The notes beneath the pieces are model-generated. The model was given only the letters and a program-made list of their open reading frames with translations, searched no databases and was not told the origin of the DNA. Both the position numbers and the translations under genes were made by a program. DNA of 64,000 bases from assembly GCA_013138865.1 (NCBI GenBank), contig WTBY01000025.1, positions 1 through 64,000 of the forward strand, in the 5' to 3' direction. Source of the stretch: Helicobacteraceae bacterium (GTDB lineage Bacteria; Campylobacterota; Campylobacteria; Campylobacterales; Sulfurimonadaceae). This document shows, in pieces, positions 54,925 through 64,000 of this stretch. The first letter of the stretch is position 1; the number at the start of each line of letters is the position of its first letter.

Positions 54925-55488
54925 ATGAACATAATTTTTTCCAACACCGCAAATCTTCCATCTCGTTTTGGAGATTTTAAAATACAAGCCTTCAAAGAAG
55001 GACACAAAGAGCACCTAGTAATTTACAAAGACGATCTAGTAGAAACTCCGATCGTAAGGGTACACTCAGAGTGTTTAACTGGAGATGCGATCGGATCACT
55101 TAAATGTGACTGTGGAGATCAACTAGAGTTTGCTTTAGAGTCTATAAATGAGCATGGAGGAATGGTAATATACCTTCGCCAAGAGGGCAGAAACATAGGC
55201 CTTTTAAACAAAATAAATGCTTATGCTCTTCAAGACAAAGGTGCAAATACTGTTGAAGCAAACCATCAACTAGGCTTCAAAGCTGACGAGAGAACTTACG
55301 AGATCGTAAGTGAAATACTTAACCACTTTAATATTAAAAAAATAAAACTTTTAACAAATAACCCAGACAAAATAAGCTCACTAGATGGTATAGAAATAGT
55401 AGAGAGATTACCTATAATTATGAAAAGCAACAAACATAATGAAGACTATTTAAAAGTTAAAAAAGATGAGATGGGTCATTTACTATAA
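54925..55488 (+). CDS. ribA: GTP cyclohydrolase II
   Basis: RibA opens the GTP ring in the first step of riboflavin synthesis. The 187 residues carry the zinc cysteines in VHSECLTGDAIGSLKCDCGDQ, then YLRQEGRNIGLLNKINAYALQD and, near the C-terminus, LLTNNPDKISSLDGI, all standard. It is a free-standing GTP cyclohydrolase II, without a fused RibB domain. The start is ATG 54925, with no strong ribosome site. Confidence 0.95.
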   Translation: MNIIFSNTANLPSRFGDFKIQAFKEGHKEHLVIYKDDLVETPIVRVHSECLTGDAIGSLKCDCGDQLEFALESINEHGGMVIYLRQEGRNIGLLNKINAYALQDKGANTVEANHQLGFKADERTYEIVSEILNHFNIKKIKLLTNNPDKISSLDGIEIVERLPIIMKSNKHNEDYLKVKKDEMGHLL

Positions 55489-55510
55489 ACTAGTCATAAA
55501 TATTTTTAGC

Positions 55511-55516
55511 TATAAT
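55511..55516 (+). promoter_or_regulatory. TATAAT -10 box for leuC
   Basis: AGCTATAATAAC 30 nt before the leuC start. Confidence 0.5.
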
Positions 55517-55546
55517 AACTTCATTATTAATTAAAGGTAACAATTT

Positions 55547-56815
55547 ATGGCTCAAACTATAACAGAAAAGATCTTCTCTGAGCACGCTGGTCGTGATGTA
55601 TATGCAGGAGAGATCATAAGAGTTCCGATCGATATGGTGATCGGAAATGACATAACAACACCTATCTCTATAAAAGCTTTTGAAGAGTCAAGTTTTGAAA
55701 AACTTGCGAATCCTGATGCTTTCTCGATCGTTCTTGATCACTTTATACCTGCAAAAGATATAGCTTCTGCTAACCAAGCACGTATAAGTCGTGACTTTGC
55801 TAAAAAACATAAGTTAAAAAACTTTTTTGATGAGAAAGATATGGGGATTGAGCATGCTCTTTTACCTGAAAAAGGTCTTGTTTCACCTGGTGATGTAATC
55901 ATAGGTGCAGATTCGCACACTTGTACTCATGGAGCTCTTAGTGCTTTTTCAACTGGTATGGGTTCAACTGACATCGCATTCGCAATGATGACTGGTGGAA
56001 ACTGGTTTAAAGTTCCTGAGACTATAAAAGTAGTATTTAGTGGTAAACCATCAAAGTACGTAACGGGTAAGGATCTTATTTTAGAGATTATTCGTCTTAT
56101 AGGTGTTGATGGTGCGCTTTACCAAACTTTAGAGTTTACTGGAAGTACGATCAAACACTTAAATATGGACGATCGTTTTTCACTTTGTAACATGGCTATT
56201 GAAGCTGGTGCAAAGAGTGGAATAGTAGCTTATGATGAGACTACAAAAGAGTTTTGTGATGAGGTAGGACTTGTTCGTCCTGCTAAAATTCACTACTCAG
56301 ATGATGATGCAACTTATGTAAGAGTTTTAGAGATTAACGTAGCTGAGTTAGAACCTGTAATAGCATACCCATTTTTACCATCAAATGGTCACTCAGTTAC
56401 TCAAGCTGTAGCAGATAAGATCAAAGTTGATCAGGCATTTATAGGTAGCTGTACAAATGGTCGTTTAGGTGATCTGAAAATTGCATCTGAGATCTTAAAA
56501 GGTAAAAGGGTACATGAAGATGTACGTCTGATCGTAACACCAGGCACACAAAAAATACTTCGTGAAGCAAACCATTTAGGCTATATTGACATTATTGTTG
56601 ATGCAGGTGGAGTTGTAAGTAACCCTACTTGTGGCGCTTGTTTGGGTGGTTACATGGGAATTTTAGGTGACAACGAGGTAGCGATCTCTACAACTAACAG
56701 AAACTTTGTTGGTCGTATGGGTTCTCGTAGCTCTAAAGTCTATTTAGCAAATACTGCAGTAGCTGCAATATCTGCAATAACTGGTTACATTAGTGACCCA
56801 AATAGTGCCCAATAG
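55547..56815 (+). CDS. leuC: 3-isopropylmalate dehydratase large subunit
   Basis: LeuC, with LeuD, isomerises isopropylmalate in leucine synthesis. The 422 residues belong to the short-chain class (about 420 rather than 465). The aconitase-fold [4Fe-4S] cysteines are in ADSHTCTHG, FIGSCTNGR and NPTCGACLGG. Homoaconitase-like enzymes share this form, so broader substrate use is possible. leuD is not adjacent. AAAGGTAACAATTT precedes the ATG. Confidence 0.93.
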   Translation: MAQTITEKIFSEHAGRDVYAGEIIRVPIDMVIGNDITTPISIKAFEESSFEKLANPDAFSIVLDHFIPAKDIASANQARISRDFAKKHKLKNFFDEKDMGIEHALLPEKGLVSPGDVIIGADSHTCTHGALSAFSTGMGSTDIAFAMMTGGNWFKVPETIKVVFSGKPSKYVTGKDLILEIIRLIGVDGALYQTLEFTGSTIKHLNMDDRFSLCNMAIEAGAKSGIVAYDETTKEFCDEVGLVRPAKIHYSDDDATYVRVLEINVAELEPVIAYPFLPSNGHSVTQAVADKIKVDQAFIGSCTNGRLGDLKIASEILKGKRVHEDVRLIVTPGTQKILREANHLGYIDIIVDAGGVVSNPTCGACLGGYMGILGDNEVAISTTNRNFVGRMGSRSSKVYLANTAVAAISAITGYISDPNSAQ

Positions 56816-56940
56816 GGCTAAATGTGACTTCATAATTGATTGCTCATGCTTCGCGCACTGAGTCTTTTAGAATTAGAAGTAAACAAATTCTACTCATAGC
56901 TTTCAGCTAAAGAGTGAATTTACTTAAGGAGATTAAAATT

Positions 56941-57951
56941 ATGAAAAAATTACTACTAATACCTGCACTTGTAAGTGCTTTAATGAGCTCGGATTACGAC
57001 TATGAGCTAACACCACTAATTGGTTATAACTATGCAGGAAGTGATCTTCAACAGCGAAATGCTACTGTTGGTGGAGCTGAGATGCTATTTAAAAATATTG
57101 GTGAATATATTCACCCTGAGCTTTCAGCATTTTACTCAAACTCAGATTTTAAACATAGTGATGCAAGTACAAATATTTACAATGTTGCATTAAATGGCGT
57201 TTATGAGTTTGAAAAAGTTGGCGTTTTAATACCTTCAATAAAAGCTGGTATTGGTTATGAGACTATGAATATTCATCCTGATGGTGATAATGATGGAGCT
57301 TATGTTGACGCTGGTGTTGCTGTTAAATATCCTTTTTATAAAGATGTTGCTTTAAAGTTAGAAGCTATCTATAATATGAATGATACTATCGGAAGAAATG
57401 ATGACAACATAGCTATTTTTGCTGGTATAACTATTCCTTTTGGTTACTCAAAACCAGCTCCTGTAGCAACTGAAGAAGTTATAGTAGTTGAGACTCCAAC
57501 TGCAATCGCAGTTATTATAATTGATGCTGATAATGATGGTGTTGATGATGCTATAGATCAGTGTCTTAATACTCCAGCTGGTTATGTAGTTGATGAACTA
57601 GGTTGTCTTCAAAAAGTAAACTTAGATATAAATTATGAGTTTGATTCTGATGTTATTCATAGTGAGTCAATTCCTAATGTTCAAGCATTTGCAGACTTTT
57701 TAGAAGTAAACCCAGAACACAAAACTTTAATTGTTGGTCATACTGATAGCAAAGGGGCTGCATCTTACAACATGAAGTTATCTGAGAGAAGAGCTTTATC
57801 AGTTGAAAAAATGTTAGTTAAAATGGGAATTAATACAGATAGAATTGAGACAAAAGGTTTAGGTGAGAGTGATCCACTAGTTTCAAATAAGACTTCTGCT
57901 GGACGTGCACAAAATAGAAGAATTAACGCTAGACTTTTAGTTACAGAGTAG
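56941..57951 (+). CDS. OmpA-family outer-membrane protein with TSP3 repeat
   Basis: I start at ATG 56941 (TAAGGAGATT 8 nt ahead) rather than at 56914, giving 336 residues. Signal peptide MKKLLLIPALVSALMSS is followed by an eight-strand-like barrel domain (about 18-170), then a thrombospondin type 3 stretch DADNDGVDDAIDQC with calcium-binding aspartates and a disulfide-capable cysteine pair, then an OmpA peptidoglycan-binding domain (about 215-336) with VGHTDSKGAASYNMKLSERR and RAQNRRINA. It ties the outer membrane to peptidoglycan. It runs into mobA with a 3-nt gap. Confidence 0.9.
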   Translation: MKKLLLIPALVSALMSSDYDYELTPLIGYNYAGSDLQQRNATVGGAEMLFKNIGEYIHPELSAFYSNSDFKHSDASTNIYNVALNGVYEFEKVGVLIPSIKAGIGYETMNIHPDGDNDGAYVDAGVAVKYPFYKDVALKLEAIYNMNDTIGRNDDNIAIFAGITIPFGYSKPAPVATEEVIVVETPTAIAVIIIDADNDGVDDAIDQCLNTPAGYVVDELGCLQKVNLDINYEFDSDVIHSESIPNVQAFADFLEVNPEHKTLIVGHTDSKGAASYNMKLSERRALSVEKMLVKMGINTDRIETKGLGESDPLVSNKTSAGRAQNRRINARLLVTE

Positions 57952-57954
57952 AAT

Positions 57955-58524
57955 ATGTTTCAGATGCCTTGTGTAATATTTGCAGGTGGTAGAAGTAGCC
58001 GAATGGGAGAAGATAAATCTCTTCTTCCTTTTGCTAACTTTGAAACACTAAGTGAATTTCAATACACAAGACTTCAAAAAATATTTAAAAATGTCTATAT
58101 CTCTACAAAAAGTAGAGATAAGTTTAACTTTGAGGCTAATTTTATAGAAGACCCTAAAGAGTGTGAAACTTTTGCTCCAACTGCTGGTTTTGTCTCTATA
58201 TTTGAAAAGCTGAAAAGTAATCAAATTTTTGTGTTAAGCGTTGATACTCCTTTTGTAGGTAGTGAAGAGATAGCTAAACTATTAAATGAAGAAAATTTTG
58301 ACGCAGTGATTGCAAAAAGTGGAAGTGGTACACATCCAATGTGTGGTGTTTACAGTCGTTCACTAGAATTTGAATTTAAAAAGATGCTCAAAGAGGGCAA
58401 CCATAAGTTAGGTATGTTACTTAAAAACTCTAACACTAAGTTTGTAGAGTTCAAAGACGAAGAGCCTTTTTTAAATTTAAATCATAAGCATGAGTATGAA
58501 GAAGCATTACGGAGAGTGAAATGA
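57955..58524 (+). CDS. mobA: Molybdenum cofactor guanylyltransferase
   Basis: MobA attaches GMP to molybdopterin for molybdoenzymes. The 189 residues show the nucleotidyltransferase loop [18 protein letters not shown], the metal aspartate in LSVDTPFV, and [13 protein letters not shown]. Length matches MobA. With moaC nearby, it marks a molybdenum cofactor group. It overlaps the next small gene by 4 nt. Confidence 0.92.
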   Translation: MFQMPCVIFAGGRSSRMGEDKSLLPFANFETLSEFQYTRLQKIFKNVYISTKSRDKFNFEANFIEDPKECETFAPTAGFVSIFEKLKSNQIFVLSVDTPFVGSEEIAKLLNEENFDAVIAKSGSGTHPMCGVYSRSLEFEFKKMLKEGNHKLGMLLKNSNTKFVEFKDEEPFLNLNHKHEYEEALRRVK

Positions 58525-58706
58525 AATATTTACAATATATAGTTTTACTATTAACACTAGTTATTTTTAGTGGCTGTGGTATTGGTTCTTTGGTAGCAGC
58601 ACCTTTTCATATAACTGGTTCGCTTGTAAATATTGTAGCACCTGATGTTGTAGGAAATAGTATTTCAACTGTAGGATCTGCAGCTGATGCTGCCATACCA
58701 TTTTAA
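58521..58706 (+). CDS. Small lipoprotein (DUF6726-like)
   Basis: The 61 residues have a signal and lipobox FSGC, then a Gly/Val/Ala-rich hydrophobic mature part ([22 protein letters not shown] ...), reminding me of short DUF6726-type lipoproteins. It overlaps mobA by 4 nt (ATGA) and is followed 14 nt on by moaC. Function is unknown. Confidence 0.7.
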   Translation: MKYLQYIVLLLTLVIFSGCGIGSLVAAPFHITGSLVNIVAPDVVGNSISTVGSAADAAIPF

Positions 58707-58720
58707 GTAAAAGGAAGAAA

Positions 58721-59191
58721 ATGAGTTTAACGCACCTAGATGAAAATGATAGACCAAAAATGGTTGATGTCTCAGACAAAAATGACACAACAAGAGTAGC
58801 CATTGCAAGTGGAACTATAGAGATGAGCCAAGAAGCATTTAACGCTATAGTAAGCGAGAAGACAAAAAAAGGTCCAGTTCTACAAACTGCTGTGATCGCT
58901 GCTATTATGGGTGTGAAAAAAACAAGTGAACTTATTCCTATGTGTCACCCACTACTTTTAAGCGGTATTAACTGTGACGTTGAACAACTAGACTCTCTTC
59001 CAGGGTTTAAACTTATAGTTACTACGAAACTAAAAGGTCAAACAGGCGTTGAAATGGAAGCACTAACAGGTGTTAGCCTTGGTCTATTAACTATTTATGA
59101 CATGGTAAAAGCGATAGACAAAGGCATGATCATAAGAAATGTACAACTAGAAAATAAGAGCGGAGGCAAAAGTGGAGACTACAAACGATAA
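58721..59191 (+). CDS. moaC: Cyclic pyranopterin monophosphate synthase
   Basis: MoaC completes the second step of molybdenum cofactor synthesis after MoaA. The 156 residues include [47 protein letters not shown] and the C-terminal [12 protein letters not shown], with the active-site lysine and histidine in place. AAAAGGAAGAAA precedes the ATG. Its end overlaps the DUF493 gene by 20 nt. Confidence 0.96.
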   Translation: MSLTHLDENDRPKMVDVSDKNDTTRVAIASGTIEMSQEAFNAIVSEKTKKGPVLQTAVIAAIMGVKKTSELIPMCHPLLLSGINCDVEQLDSLPGFKLIVTTKLKGQTGVEMEALTGVSLGLLTIYDMVKAIDKGMIIRNVQLENKSGGKSGDYKR

Positions 59192-59441
59192 GTTACCAAA
59201 GCTTGAACTTGAATACCCTTGTAGCTGGAAATATAAACTAATAGGTCATGAAAAAGTGGCTATTGAGAAAGCTATAAAAGATGTTATTTTAGAGCGTGAA
59301 CACTCAGTTGAACACTCTAAAGCTTCTAAAGGTGGAAAATACGTAAGTATGAATTTGGATCTTCTTGTTCAAAATGAAGATGAGAGAACATTTATTTATG
59401 AAGCTTTAAAAGCTCATAACAACATAAAAATGGTACTATAA
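59172..59441 (+). CDS. DUF493 (YbeD-like) protein
   Basis: The 89 residues start at GTG inside the end of moaC, with GGAGG about 9 nt upstream. [23 protein letters not shown] and [21 protein letters not shown] ... [14 protein letters not shown] match the small alpha/beta DUF493 family, whose E. coli member YbeD sits next to lipB/dacA. The function is unknown; an ACT-like regulatory fold has been described for it. Confidence 0.85.
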   Translation: METTNDKLPKLELEYPCSWKYKLIGHEKVAIEKAIKDVILEREHSVEHSKASKGGKYVSMNLDLLVQNEDERTFIYEALKAHNNIKMVL

Positions 59442-59461
59442 ACAAATTAAAAAGGTAAAAA

Positions 59462-60625
59462 ATGCACTTTAGCGCCCCACTTAAAAGTAACTCAAAAAAA
59501 ATAATGCTTCTAGGCTCTGGTGAGCTTGGAAAAGAAGTAGCGATCGAGGCTCAACGTCTTGGAATTGAAGTTGTTGCAGTTGATAGATATGCGAATGCTC
59601 CTGCACACCAAGTTGCACATAAATATTATGTTGTAGATATGCAAAATTCTAATGCAATTTTAGAGATCATTAGAGCTGAAAAGCCTGACTTTATACTGCC
59701 AGAGATCGAAGCTATTAGTATAGATGCTCTTTTTAAAGCAGAAGAAGAGGGTTTCAATGTAATTCCTAATGCAGAAGCTGTTAATAAGACTATGAACAGA
59801 AAAAATATTCGTACATTCGCAGCAGAAGATCTTGGTCTTTTAACAAGTCCTTACCACTTCGTTAGTACTTTTGAAGATATGAAAAGTGCTGCCATTGACG
59901 TAGGTTTTCCTTGTGTAATTAAGCCAGTTATGAGTAGCTCAGGACATGGTCAGTCAATTGCACGTAGTGAAGACGATCTTCAAAACTCTTGGGATATTTC
60001 AAAAGAGGCGCGTGGAGATGCAAGTGAGTTAATAGTTGAAGGTTTTGTAAACTTTGACTATGAGATCACTCTTTTAACAGTAAAAAATGACACTCAAACT
60101 ATTTTTTGTGAACCTATTGGTCATATTCAACGTGATGGTGATTATGTATTCTCATGGCAACCAATGCAGATGAGTGAAATAGCACTACAAAAGTCTCAAG
60201 ATATGGCTAAAAAAATTACTGATGGTTTAGGTGGTCGTGGTCTTTTTGGTGTAGAGCTTTTCATAGCTGGTGATGAAGTTTACTTTAGTGAAGTTAGTCC
60301 TCGTCCACATGACACAGGACTTGTTACACTTATAACTCAGTCACAAAGTGAGTTTGCACTTCATGTAAGAGCAGTTTTAGGACTTCCACTTGATTTTACT
60401 TTTTATGGAGATGGTGCTTCTGCTGCATTTAAGTCTGAAAAATATTCTCACGCTCCTGTAGTTGATGTTGATGATAGTTGTTTTAGTGCTAACTCTTATG
60501 TAAGAGTATTCTCAAAACCAGAGTCTCACGTAGGGCGAAGAATGGCAGTTGCTTTAGTTTTCGATGAACAAGAAAAAGCTTTAAAAAAAGCAGAAGAGCT
60601 TATAAAAGGTATAAAAGACGTATGA
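59462..60625 (+). CDS. purT: Formate-dependent phosphoribosylglycinamide formyltransferase
   Basis: PurT is an ATP-grasp enzyme using formate to make formyl-GAR in purine synthesis. The 387 residues start with [20 protein letters not shown], and have the ATP-grasp lysine in [17 protein letters not shown], and metal ligands in [24 protein letters not shown]. Length typical. AAAAAGGTAAAAA precedes the ATG. It overlaps the dehydrogenase gene by 4 nt. Confidence 0.96.
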   Translation: MHFSAPLKSNSKKIMLLGSGELGKEVAIEAQRLGIEVVAVDRYANAPAHQVAHKYYVVDMQNSNAILEIIRAEKPDFILPEIEAISIDALFKAEEEGFNVIPNAEAVNKTMNRKNIRTFAAEDLGLLTSPYHFVSTFEDMKSAAIDVGFPCVIKPVMSSSGHGQSIARSEDDLQNSWDISKEARGDASELIVEGFVNFDYEITLLTVKNDTQTIFCEPIGHIQRDGDYVFSWQPMQMSEIALQKSQDMAKKITDGLGGRGLFGVELFIAGDEVYFSEVSPRPHDTGLVTLITQSQSEFALHVRAVLGLPLDFTFYGDGASAAFKSEKYSHAPVVDVDDSCFSANSYVRVFSKPESHVGRRMAVALVFDEQEKALKKAEELIKGIKDV

Positions 60626-61557
60626 GAATAGTTCTTTTAGATACATTAACTTTTGGTGAAACTTCACTGGAAGGATTTAATGAGCTTGGCGAAGTAGAAG
60701 TTTTTCAAACTACTTCAAGAGATCAGACATTAGAGCGTGTTAAAAATGCAGATGTGATCGTAACTAACAAAGTTGTTATAGACGATGCTATTATGAGTGA
60801 GAGTAAAAATCTAAAATTAATATGTGTTGCAGCAACTGGAACTAACAATATAGATCACGACTCAGCCTTAAAACATAATGTTGAAGTAAAAAATGTAGCT
60901 GGTTACTCTAGTGACTCAGTTATACAACACACTTTTTCTATGCTGTTCTATCTACTTGGATACTCTCGTTATTATGATGAAGTAGTAAAGAGTGGCGCAT
61001 ATTCAAGAAGTCCTATTTTTACAGATGTTTCTAAACCTTTTTTTGAATTAAAGGGAAAAAAATATGGTGTAATCGGATTAGGTGAAATTGGTCGTGGTGT
61101 AGCTACGATCGCTAAAGCTTTTGGAGCTGAAGTACTTTACTACTCTACAAGTGGTAAAAATAGGACAGATGATTTTCAAAGAGCTGACTTAAGTGATCTT
61201 CTTCGTGAGTGTGACGTTATCTCTATTCACTCACCTTTAAATGATAAAACTAAAAACCTAATCAACCAAGAAAATTTAAAACTACTAAAAGCAAATGCAA
61301 TAATTCTAAATCTTGGACGTGGTGGGATAATAAACGAAGAAGATTTAGCAATTGCACTTGATTCACAAGAGCTATATGCAGGTTTAGATGTTTTAGAGCG
61401 TGAACCTATGAGAGAAGATCACCCATTTTTAAAAGTTAAAAATAGTGACAAACTCTATATAACTCCTCATATTGCTTGGACTTCGATCGAAGCTAGAGAT
61501 AAACTTATAGCGGGTGTTATAAATAATATTAAAGAATTTAAAAACAAGGTTAACTAA
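60622..61557 (+). CDS. D-2-hydroxyacid dehydrogenase (glycerate/hydroxypyruvate type)
   Basis: The 311 residues have the NAD-binding loop [13 protein letters not shown] and the catalytic trio: Arg in [13 protein letters not shown], Glu in LDVLEREPM and His in TPHIAWTS. This matches the hydroxypyruvate/glycerate dehydrogenase (HprA) branch better than 3-phosphoglycerate dehydrogenase, which has a C-terminal extension. Substrate is inferred. It shares its last base with the glyQ start (TAATG). Confidence 0.85.
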   Translation: MRIVLLDTLTFGETSLEGFNELGEVEVFQTTSRDQTLERVKNADVIVTNKVVIDDAIMSESKNLKLICVAATGTNNIDHDSALKHNVEVKNVAGYSSDSVIQHTFSMLFYLLGYSRYYDEVVKSGAYSRSPIFTDVSKPFFELKGKKYGVIGLGEIGRGVATIAKAFGAEVLYYSTSGKNRTDDFQRADLSDLLRECDVISIHSPLNDKTKNLINQENLKLLKANAIILNLGRGGIINEEDLAIALDSQELYAGLDVLEREPMREDHPFLKVKNSDKLYITPHIAWTSIEARDKLIAGVINNIKEFKNKVN

Positions 61558-62438
61558 TGATCACATTTAGCGACTTACTACTAAAACTACAACAATATTG
61601 GGCAGAGCAGGGGTGTGCGATCGTACAACCTTATGATGTAAGTGCAGGAGCTGGAACATTTCACCCTGCAACATTTTTACGATCACTTGACTCTAAACCT
61701 TGGTCGGTTGCTTATGTTGCACCATCACGTCGTCCAACTGACGGTCGTTATGGTGAGAACCCTATGAGACTTGGAAGTTACTATCAGTTTCAAGCTCTGA
61801 TCAAACCATCACCCGATAATATCCAAGAGCTTTATCTTAAAAGTTTAGAGTATTTAGGACTTAATTTAAAAGATCATGATATTCGTTTTGTAGAAGATAA
61901 CTGGGAATCACCAACACTTGGTGCTTGGGGTCTTGGTTGGGAAGTTTGGCTAAATGGTATGGAAGTGACTCAGTTTACTTACTTTCAACAAGTTGGCGGA
62001 ATTGCTTGTGAACCAGTTGCTGTTGAGATCACTTATGGTGCTGAGAGACTTGCCATGTACTTACAAGGTGTAGATAATATTTTTGACATTCTTTGGAGTG
62101 AGAATAAACATGGAAAAACTTATTATAGAGATATTCATAAAGAGAGTGAAATAGAGTTCTCGAAATATAACTTTGAAGTTGCAGATGTTGATATGTTATT
62201 TGCAGAGTTTGAAGCAAAGTCAAAAGAGTGTAAAAGAACTTTAGAAGCAGGACTTCCACTCCCTGCATACGACTTATGTATGTCAGCATCAAATACATTT
62301 AATGTTTTAGATGCAAGAAAAGCGATCTCTCAAACAGAACGTGCAAACTACATTCTAAAAATTCGTGATCTATCTCGTGGTTGTGCAGAGCTATATAAAG
62401 CACAAGAAGAAGATCGTAATGAACGTGTAAAAGCATAA
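61557..62438 (+). CDS. glyQ: Glycine--tRNA ligase alpha subunit
   Basis: GlyQ carries the catalytic site of bacterial alpha2-beta2 glycyl-tRNA synthetase. The 293 residues start [32 protein letters not shown]-like, then [22 protein letters not shown] and [20 protein letters not shown]. Length typical. The beta subunit glyS is not adjacent, so the two genes are separated in this genome. Confidence 0.96.
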   Translation: MITFSDLLLKLQQYWAEQGCAIVQPYDVSAGAGTFHPATFLRSLDSKPWSVAYVAPSRRPTDGRYGENPMRLGSYYQFQALIKPSPDNIQELYLKSLEYLGLNLKDHDIRFVEDNWESPTLGAWGLGWEVWLNGMEVTQFTYFQQVGGIACEPVAVEITYGAERLAMYLQGVDNIFDILWSENKHGKTYYRDIHKESEIEFSKYNFEVADVDMLFAEFEAKSKECKRTLEAGLPLPAYDLCMSASNTFNVLDARKAISQTERANYILKIRDLSRGCAELYKAQEEDRNERVKA

Positions 62439-62475
62439 TATTTTAAATACTCGGATTTAAATAGTACTATTGTGA

Positions 62476-62481
62476 TATAAT
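62476..62481 (+). promoter_or_regulatory. TATAAT -10 box for the HD-GYP gene
   Basis: TGATATAATTTTT 24 nt before the start codon; AAAGG follows closely as ribosome site. Confidence 0.55.
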
Positions 62482-62505
62482 TTTTATAATTACAAAGGTT
62501 TTTAA

Positions 62506-63606
62506 ATGTTTGAAAAACATAGTACTAATTTAAAATCAGTTGACTCATATATTCGTATTATTCTTGCTACATTTATTCTCTTTTATTCATTCAATTCATC
62601 TTCGTATTTCATTGCAATACTAAGTATTCCTCTGTATTACACTGCTTTTACAGGGTTCTGTTTTACTTACTATTTTTTAAATATCAATGAAAGATTTAGC
62701 AAAGATAATTACTACCTTTCACTTTTACCTAAGTACAATCCATCTTCTGTTTTTATTTTTGATAAAAAGGGAAAACTTGTCTTTAAAAATAGAGTAGCAA
62801 CTCATGAGTTTTCAAAAGTTTTATCTGCTAAATGTATTGGTATTTCTAAGCATCATCATCTTATAGAGAACTCTTCTACTGAAAATATTATGCTAGAACA
62901 CGAAGAAAAATATTATCAAATTGAGTTACAGGGTCTATCTAAAGAAGAGATTTTATTAGTGTATTTGACAGATGTTACTGAAGTTGTTGAGTTAAATGAT
63001 GAGATAGAAGATACACAAAGAGAAGTGATATATGCCATGGGAGAAATTGGTGAAACACGCTCCAAAGAGACTGGCAATCATGTAAAACGTGTAGCCCTTT
63101 ACTCTAAAGAGTTAGCACTCTTGTATGGCTTGTCATCTAAAGAAGCAGATATACTGCAGATGGCATCACCAATGCATGACATAGGTAAGGTTGGAATTCC
63201 TGATGCTATTTTAAATGCTCCTAGGAAGCTAGAGTTAGATGAGTGGAAAATAATGCAAACACATGCGAAACTAGGTTTCGAGATGTTGAAAAATTCTAAT
63301 AAACCTATACTTCAAGCAGCTGCCATTGTTGCAAATGAACATCATGAGAAATTTGATGGATCAGGTTATCCAAATGCAAAAGTAGGGGATGATATACATA
63401 TTTATGGTCGTATTACTGCTGTTGCTGATGTTTTTGATGCTTTAGGAAGTGAGAGAGTTTATAAAAAAGCTTGGGAGCTTGAGGCTATTTTAGGACTATT
63501 TAAAGAAGAGAGTGGTAAACATTTTGATCCAAAATTAGTAACACTTTTTTTAGAAAATCTTGATAACTTTTTAGTTATAAGAGATCGATTTATGGATACA
63601 CAATAA
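62506..63606 (+). CDS. Membrane HD-GYP phosphodiesterase with an N-terminal DUF2892 hairpin
   Basis: The 366 residues start with two membrane helices (about 14-32 and 35-55) in the DUF2892 style: VDSYIRIILATFILFYS ... TGFCFTYYFLNI. A PAS-like segment (about 80-160) follows, then an HD-GYP domain (about 170-366) with HD at H224-D225 in MHDIGKVGIP and HHEKFDGSGYP, both intact. It probably degrades c-di-GMP. DUF2892 usually accompanies rhodanese or stands alone, so this fusion is unusual. Cytoplasmic catalytic domain is inferred. Confidence 0.88.
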   Translation: MFEKHSTNLKSVDSYIRIILATFILFYSFNSSSYFIAILSIPLYYTAFTGFCFTYYFLNINERFSKDNYYLSLLPKYNPSSVFIFDKKGKLVFKNRVATHEFSKVLSAKCIGISKHHHLIENSSTENIMLEHEEKYYQIELQGLSKEEILLVYLTDVTEVVELNDEIEDTQREVIYAMGEIGETRSKETGNHVKRVALYSKELALLYGLSSKEADILQMASPMHDIGKVGIPDAILNAPRKLELDEWKIMQTHAKLGFEMLKNSNKPILQAAAIVANEHHEKFDGSGYPNAKVGDDIHIYGRITAVADVFDALGSERVYKKAWELEAILGLFKEESGKHFDPKLVTLFLENLDNFLVIRDRFMDTQ

Positions 63607-63620
63607 GCTTTGGTAGTCTA

Positions 63621-63641
63621 AATATTGCATAATGCAATATT
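63621..63641. other. Short perfect hairpin after the HD-GYP gene
   Basis: AATATTGCA-TAA-TGCAATATT, a 9-bp stem shortly after the stop, without T-tract. Possibly a weak terminator. Confidence 0.35.
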
Positions 63642-63734
63642 CATGTATAAATGATTATAACTAGTATATAATTATGAAACTTCTATTTAACATAATGTAG
63701 AAGCATAAAAATATTTTATACAATAGGTTTTATT

Positions 63735-64000
63735 TTGAGCACAACTCTTATAGGTCAAATAGAGAAAATCCTTTTTAGTGATGACTCTTTTTTTATAGCT
63801 GTTTTAAAAAATGGAGAAAAAGTTAGTGGAAGTTATTATGAGAGTGATGTTAAAAACCTTGTAGGTTCTGCTGTAACACTTAAAGGTATTTATGAAGAAC
63901 ACAAAAAATATGGTAAAACTTTCAAATTTGAGACTCTTAATGTAAATCAAAATGAACTCTTCTTCTTTTTAAATAAAGTCATAAAAGGTTTTACAAAAAA
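63735..64000 (+). CDS. RecD2/TraA-like helicase, N-terminus (runs off the window)
   Basis: The 88 visible residues start at TTG 63735 and are open to the window edge. STTLIGQIEKILFSDDSFFIAVLKNGEKVSG ... VTLKGIYEEHKKYGKTFKFE matches the N-terminal OB-like domain of RecD2-type helicases (usual pattern GxVExIxFxxExxFxVLxx ... GxWxxHxKYGxQFK). RecD2 acts in repair and fork processing. The Walker motifs would lie downstream, so the helicase call rests on this domain only. Confidence 0.7.
   Translation, partial: MSTTLIGQIEKILFSDDSFFIAVLKNGEKVSGSYYESDVKNLVGSAVTLKGIYEEHKKYGKTFKFETLNVNQNELFFFLNKVIKGFTK

Noticed and set aside
56868-56892. Hairpin TAGAATT...AATTCTA between leuC and the OmpA-like gene
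   Set aside because: Seven AT-rich base pairs with an 11-nt loop and no T-tract; too weak to call a terminator.

Overview
This window looks like a chromosomal segment of a free-living, flagellated member of the Campylobacterota (Epsilonproteobacteria), most like Sulfurimonas and its relatives. The inference rests on low G+C (about one third by eye), promoters that are mostly a bare TATAAT-type -10 box, a cheV-cheA(Y)-cheW locus with a receiver fused to CheA, the order flgB-flgC-fliE-ftsI, futalosine-pathway menaquinone synthesis (mqnC), an ArsRS-type two-component pair and OprD-like porins. No rRNA, tRNA or CRISPR array was seen.

Layout. 1-0.8 kb: the right end of an IS3-family element cuts off the gene of a 7TM-DISM sensor. 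1.1-9.5 kb: a core run of kdsA, ribH, nusB, a 12-heme cytochrome, mqnC, an M16-like protein without its zinc motif and an ArsRS-like pair. 9.5-17.5 kb: an accessory cassette with a SiaC-like (DUF1987) protein, an unknown 514-residue coiled-coil protein and, converging on them, an OprD-like porin translationally coupled to a 1567-residue membrane phosphatase with four periplasmic solute-binding domains. Next to it lie a perfect 32-bp inverted repeat and a decayed transposase gene. 18-27.6 kb: surE, a ThiF/TcdA protein, a candidate small RNA, greA, argC, an LpxH-like phosphatase, the chemotaxis operon, pepP and a lipoprotein. 27.8-40 kb: three paralogous porins around a 1006-residue flagellin with an Ig-like repeat insert, the flgBC-fliE-ftsI block, and glnK/amtB. 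40-47.3 kb: small hypotheticals, waaC, lpxL, alaS, a membrane protein, maf and a lipoprotein. 47.3-54.8 kb, mostly minus strand: gamma-carbonic anhydrase, ppk1, two c-di-GMP proteins, a TPR protein and hemB. 54.9-64 kb: ribA, leuC, an OmpA-like protein, mobA, moaC, a DUF493 protein, purT, a D-2-hydroxyacid dehydrogenase, glyQ, an HD-GYP protein and the start of a RecD2-like helicase gene.

How the genes work together. Much of the window is sensing and signal output: an outer-membrane pore plus a multi-ligand periplasmic sensor driving a PP2C phosphatase whose likely substrate is the SiaC-like protein; chemotaxis; three c-di-GMP turnover proteins; and flagellar parts. The third porin is 11 nt from the PII gene glnK and just upstream of amtB, suggesting a nitrogen-linked role. 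The strongest candidate for an undescribed system is the 9.5-17.5 kb cassette. A second genome-scale signal is an apparent excess of the palindrome CGATCG (with exact GCGATCGC octamers, like cyanobacterial HIP1), absent by eye from 7.5 to 19 kb.

All counts, alignments and family assignments were made by eye without database searches.
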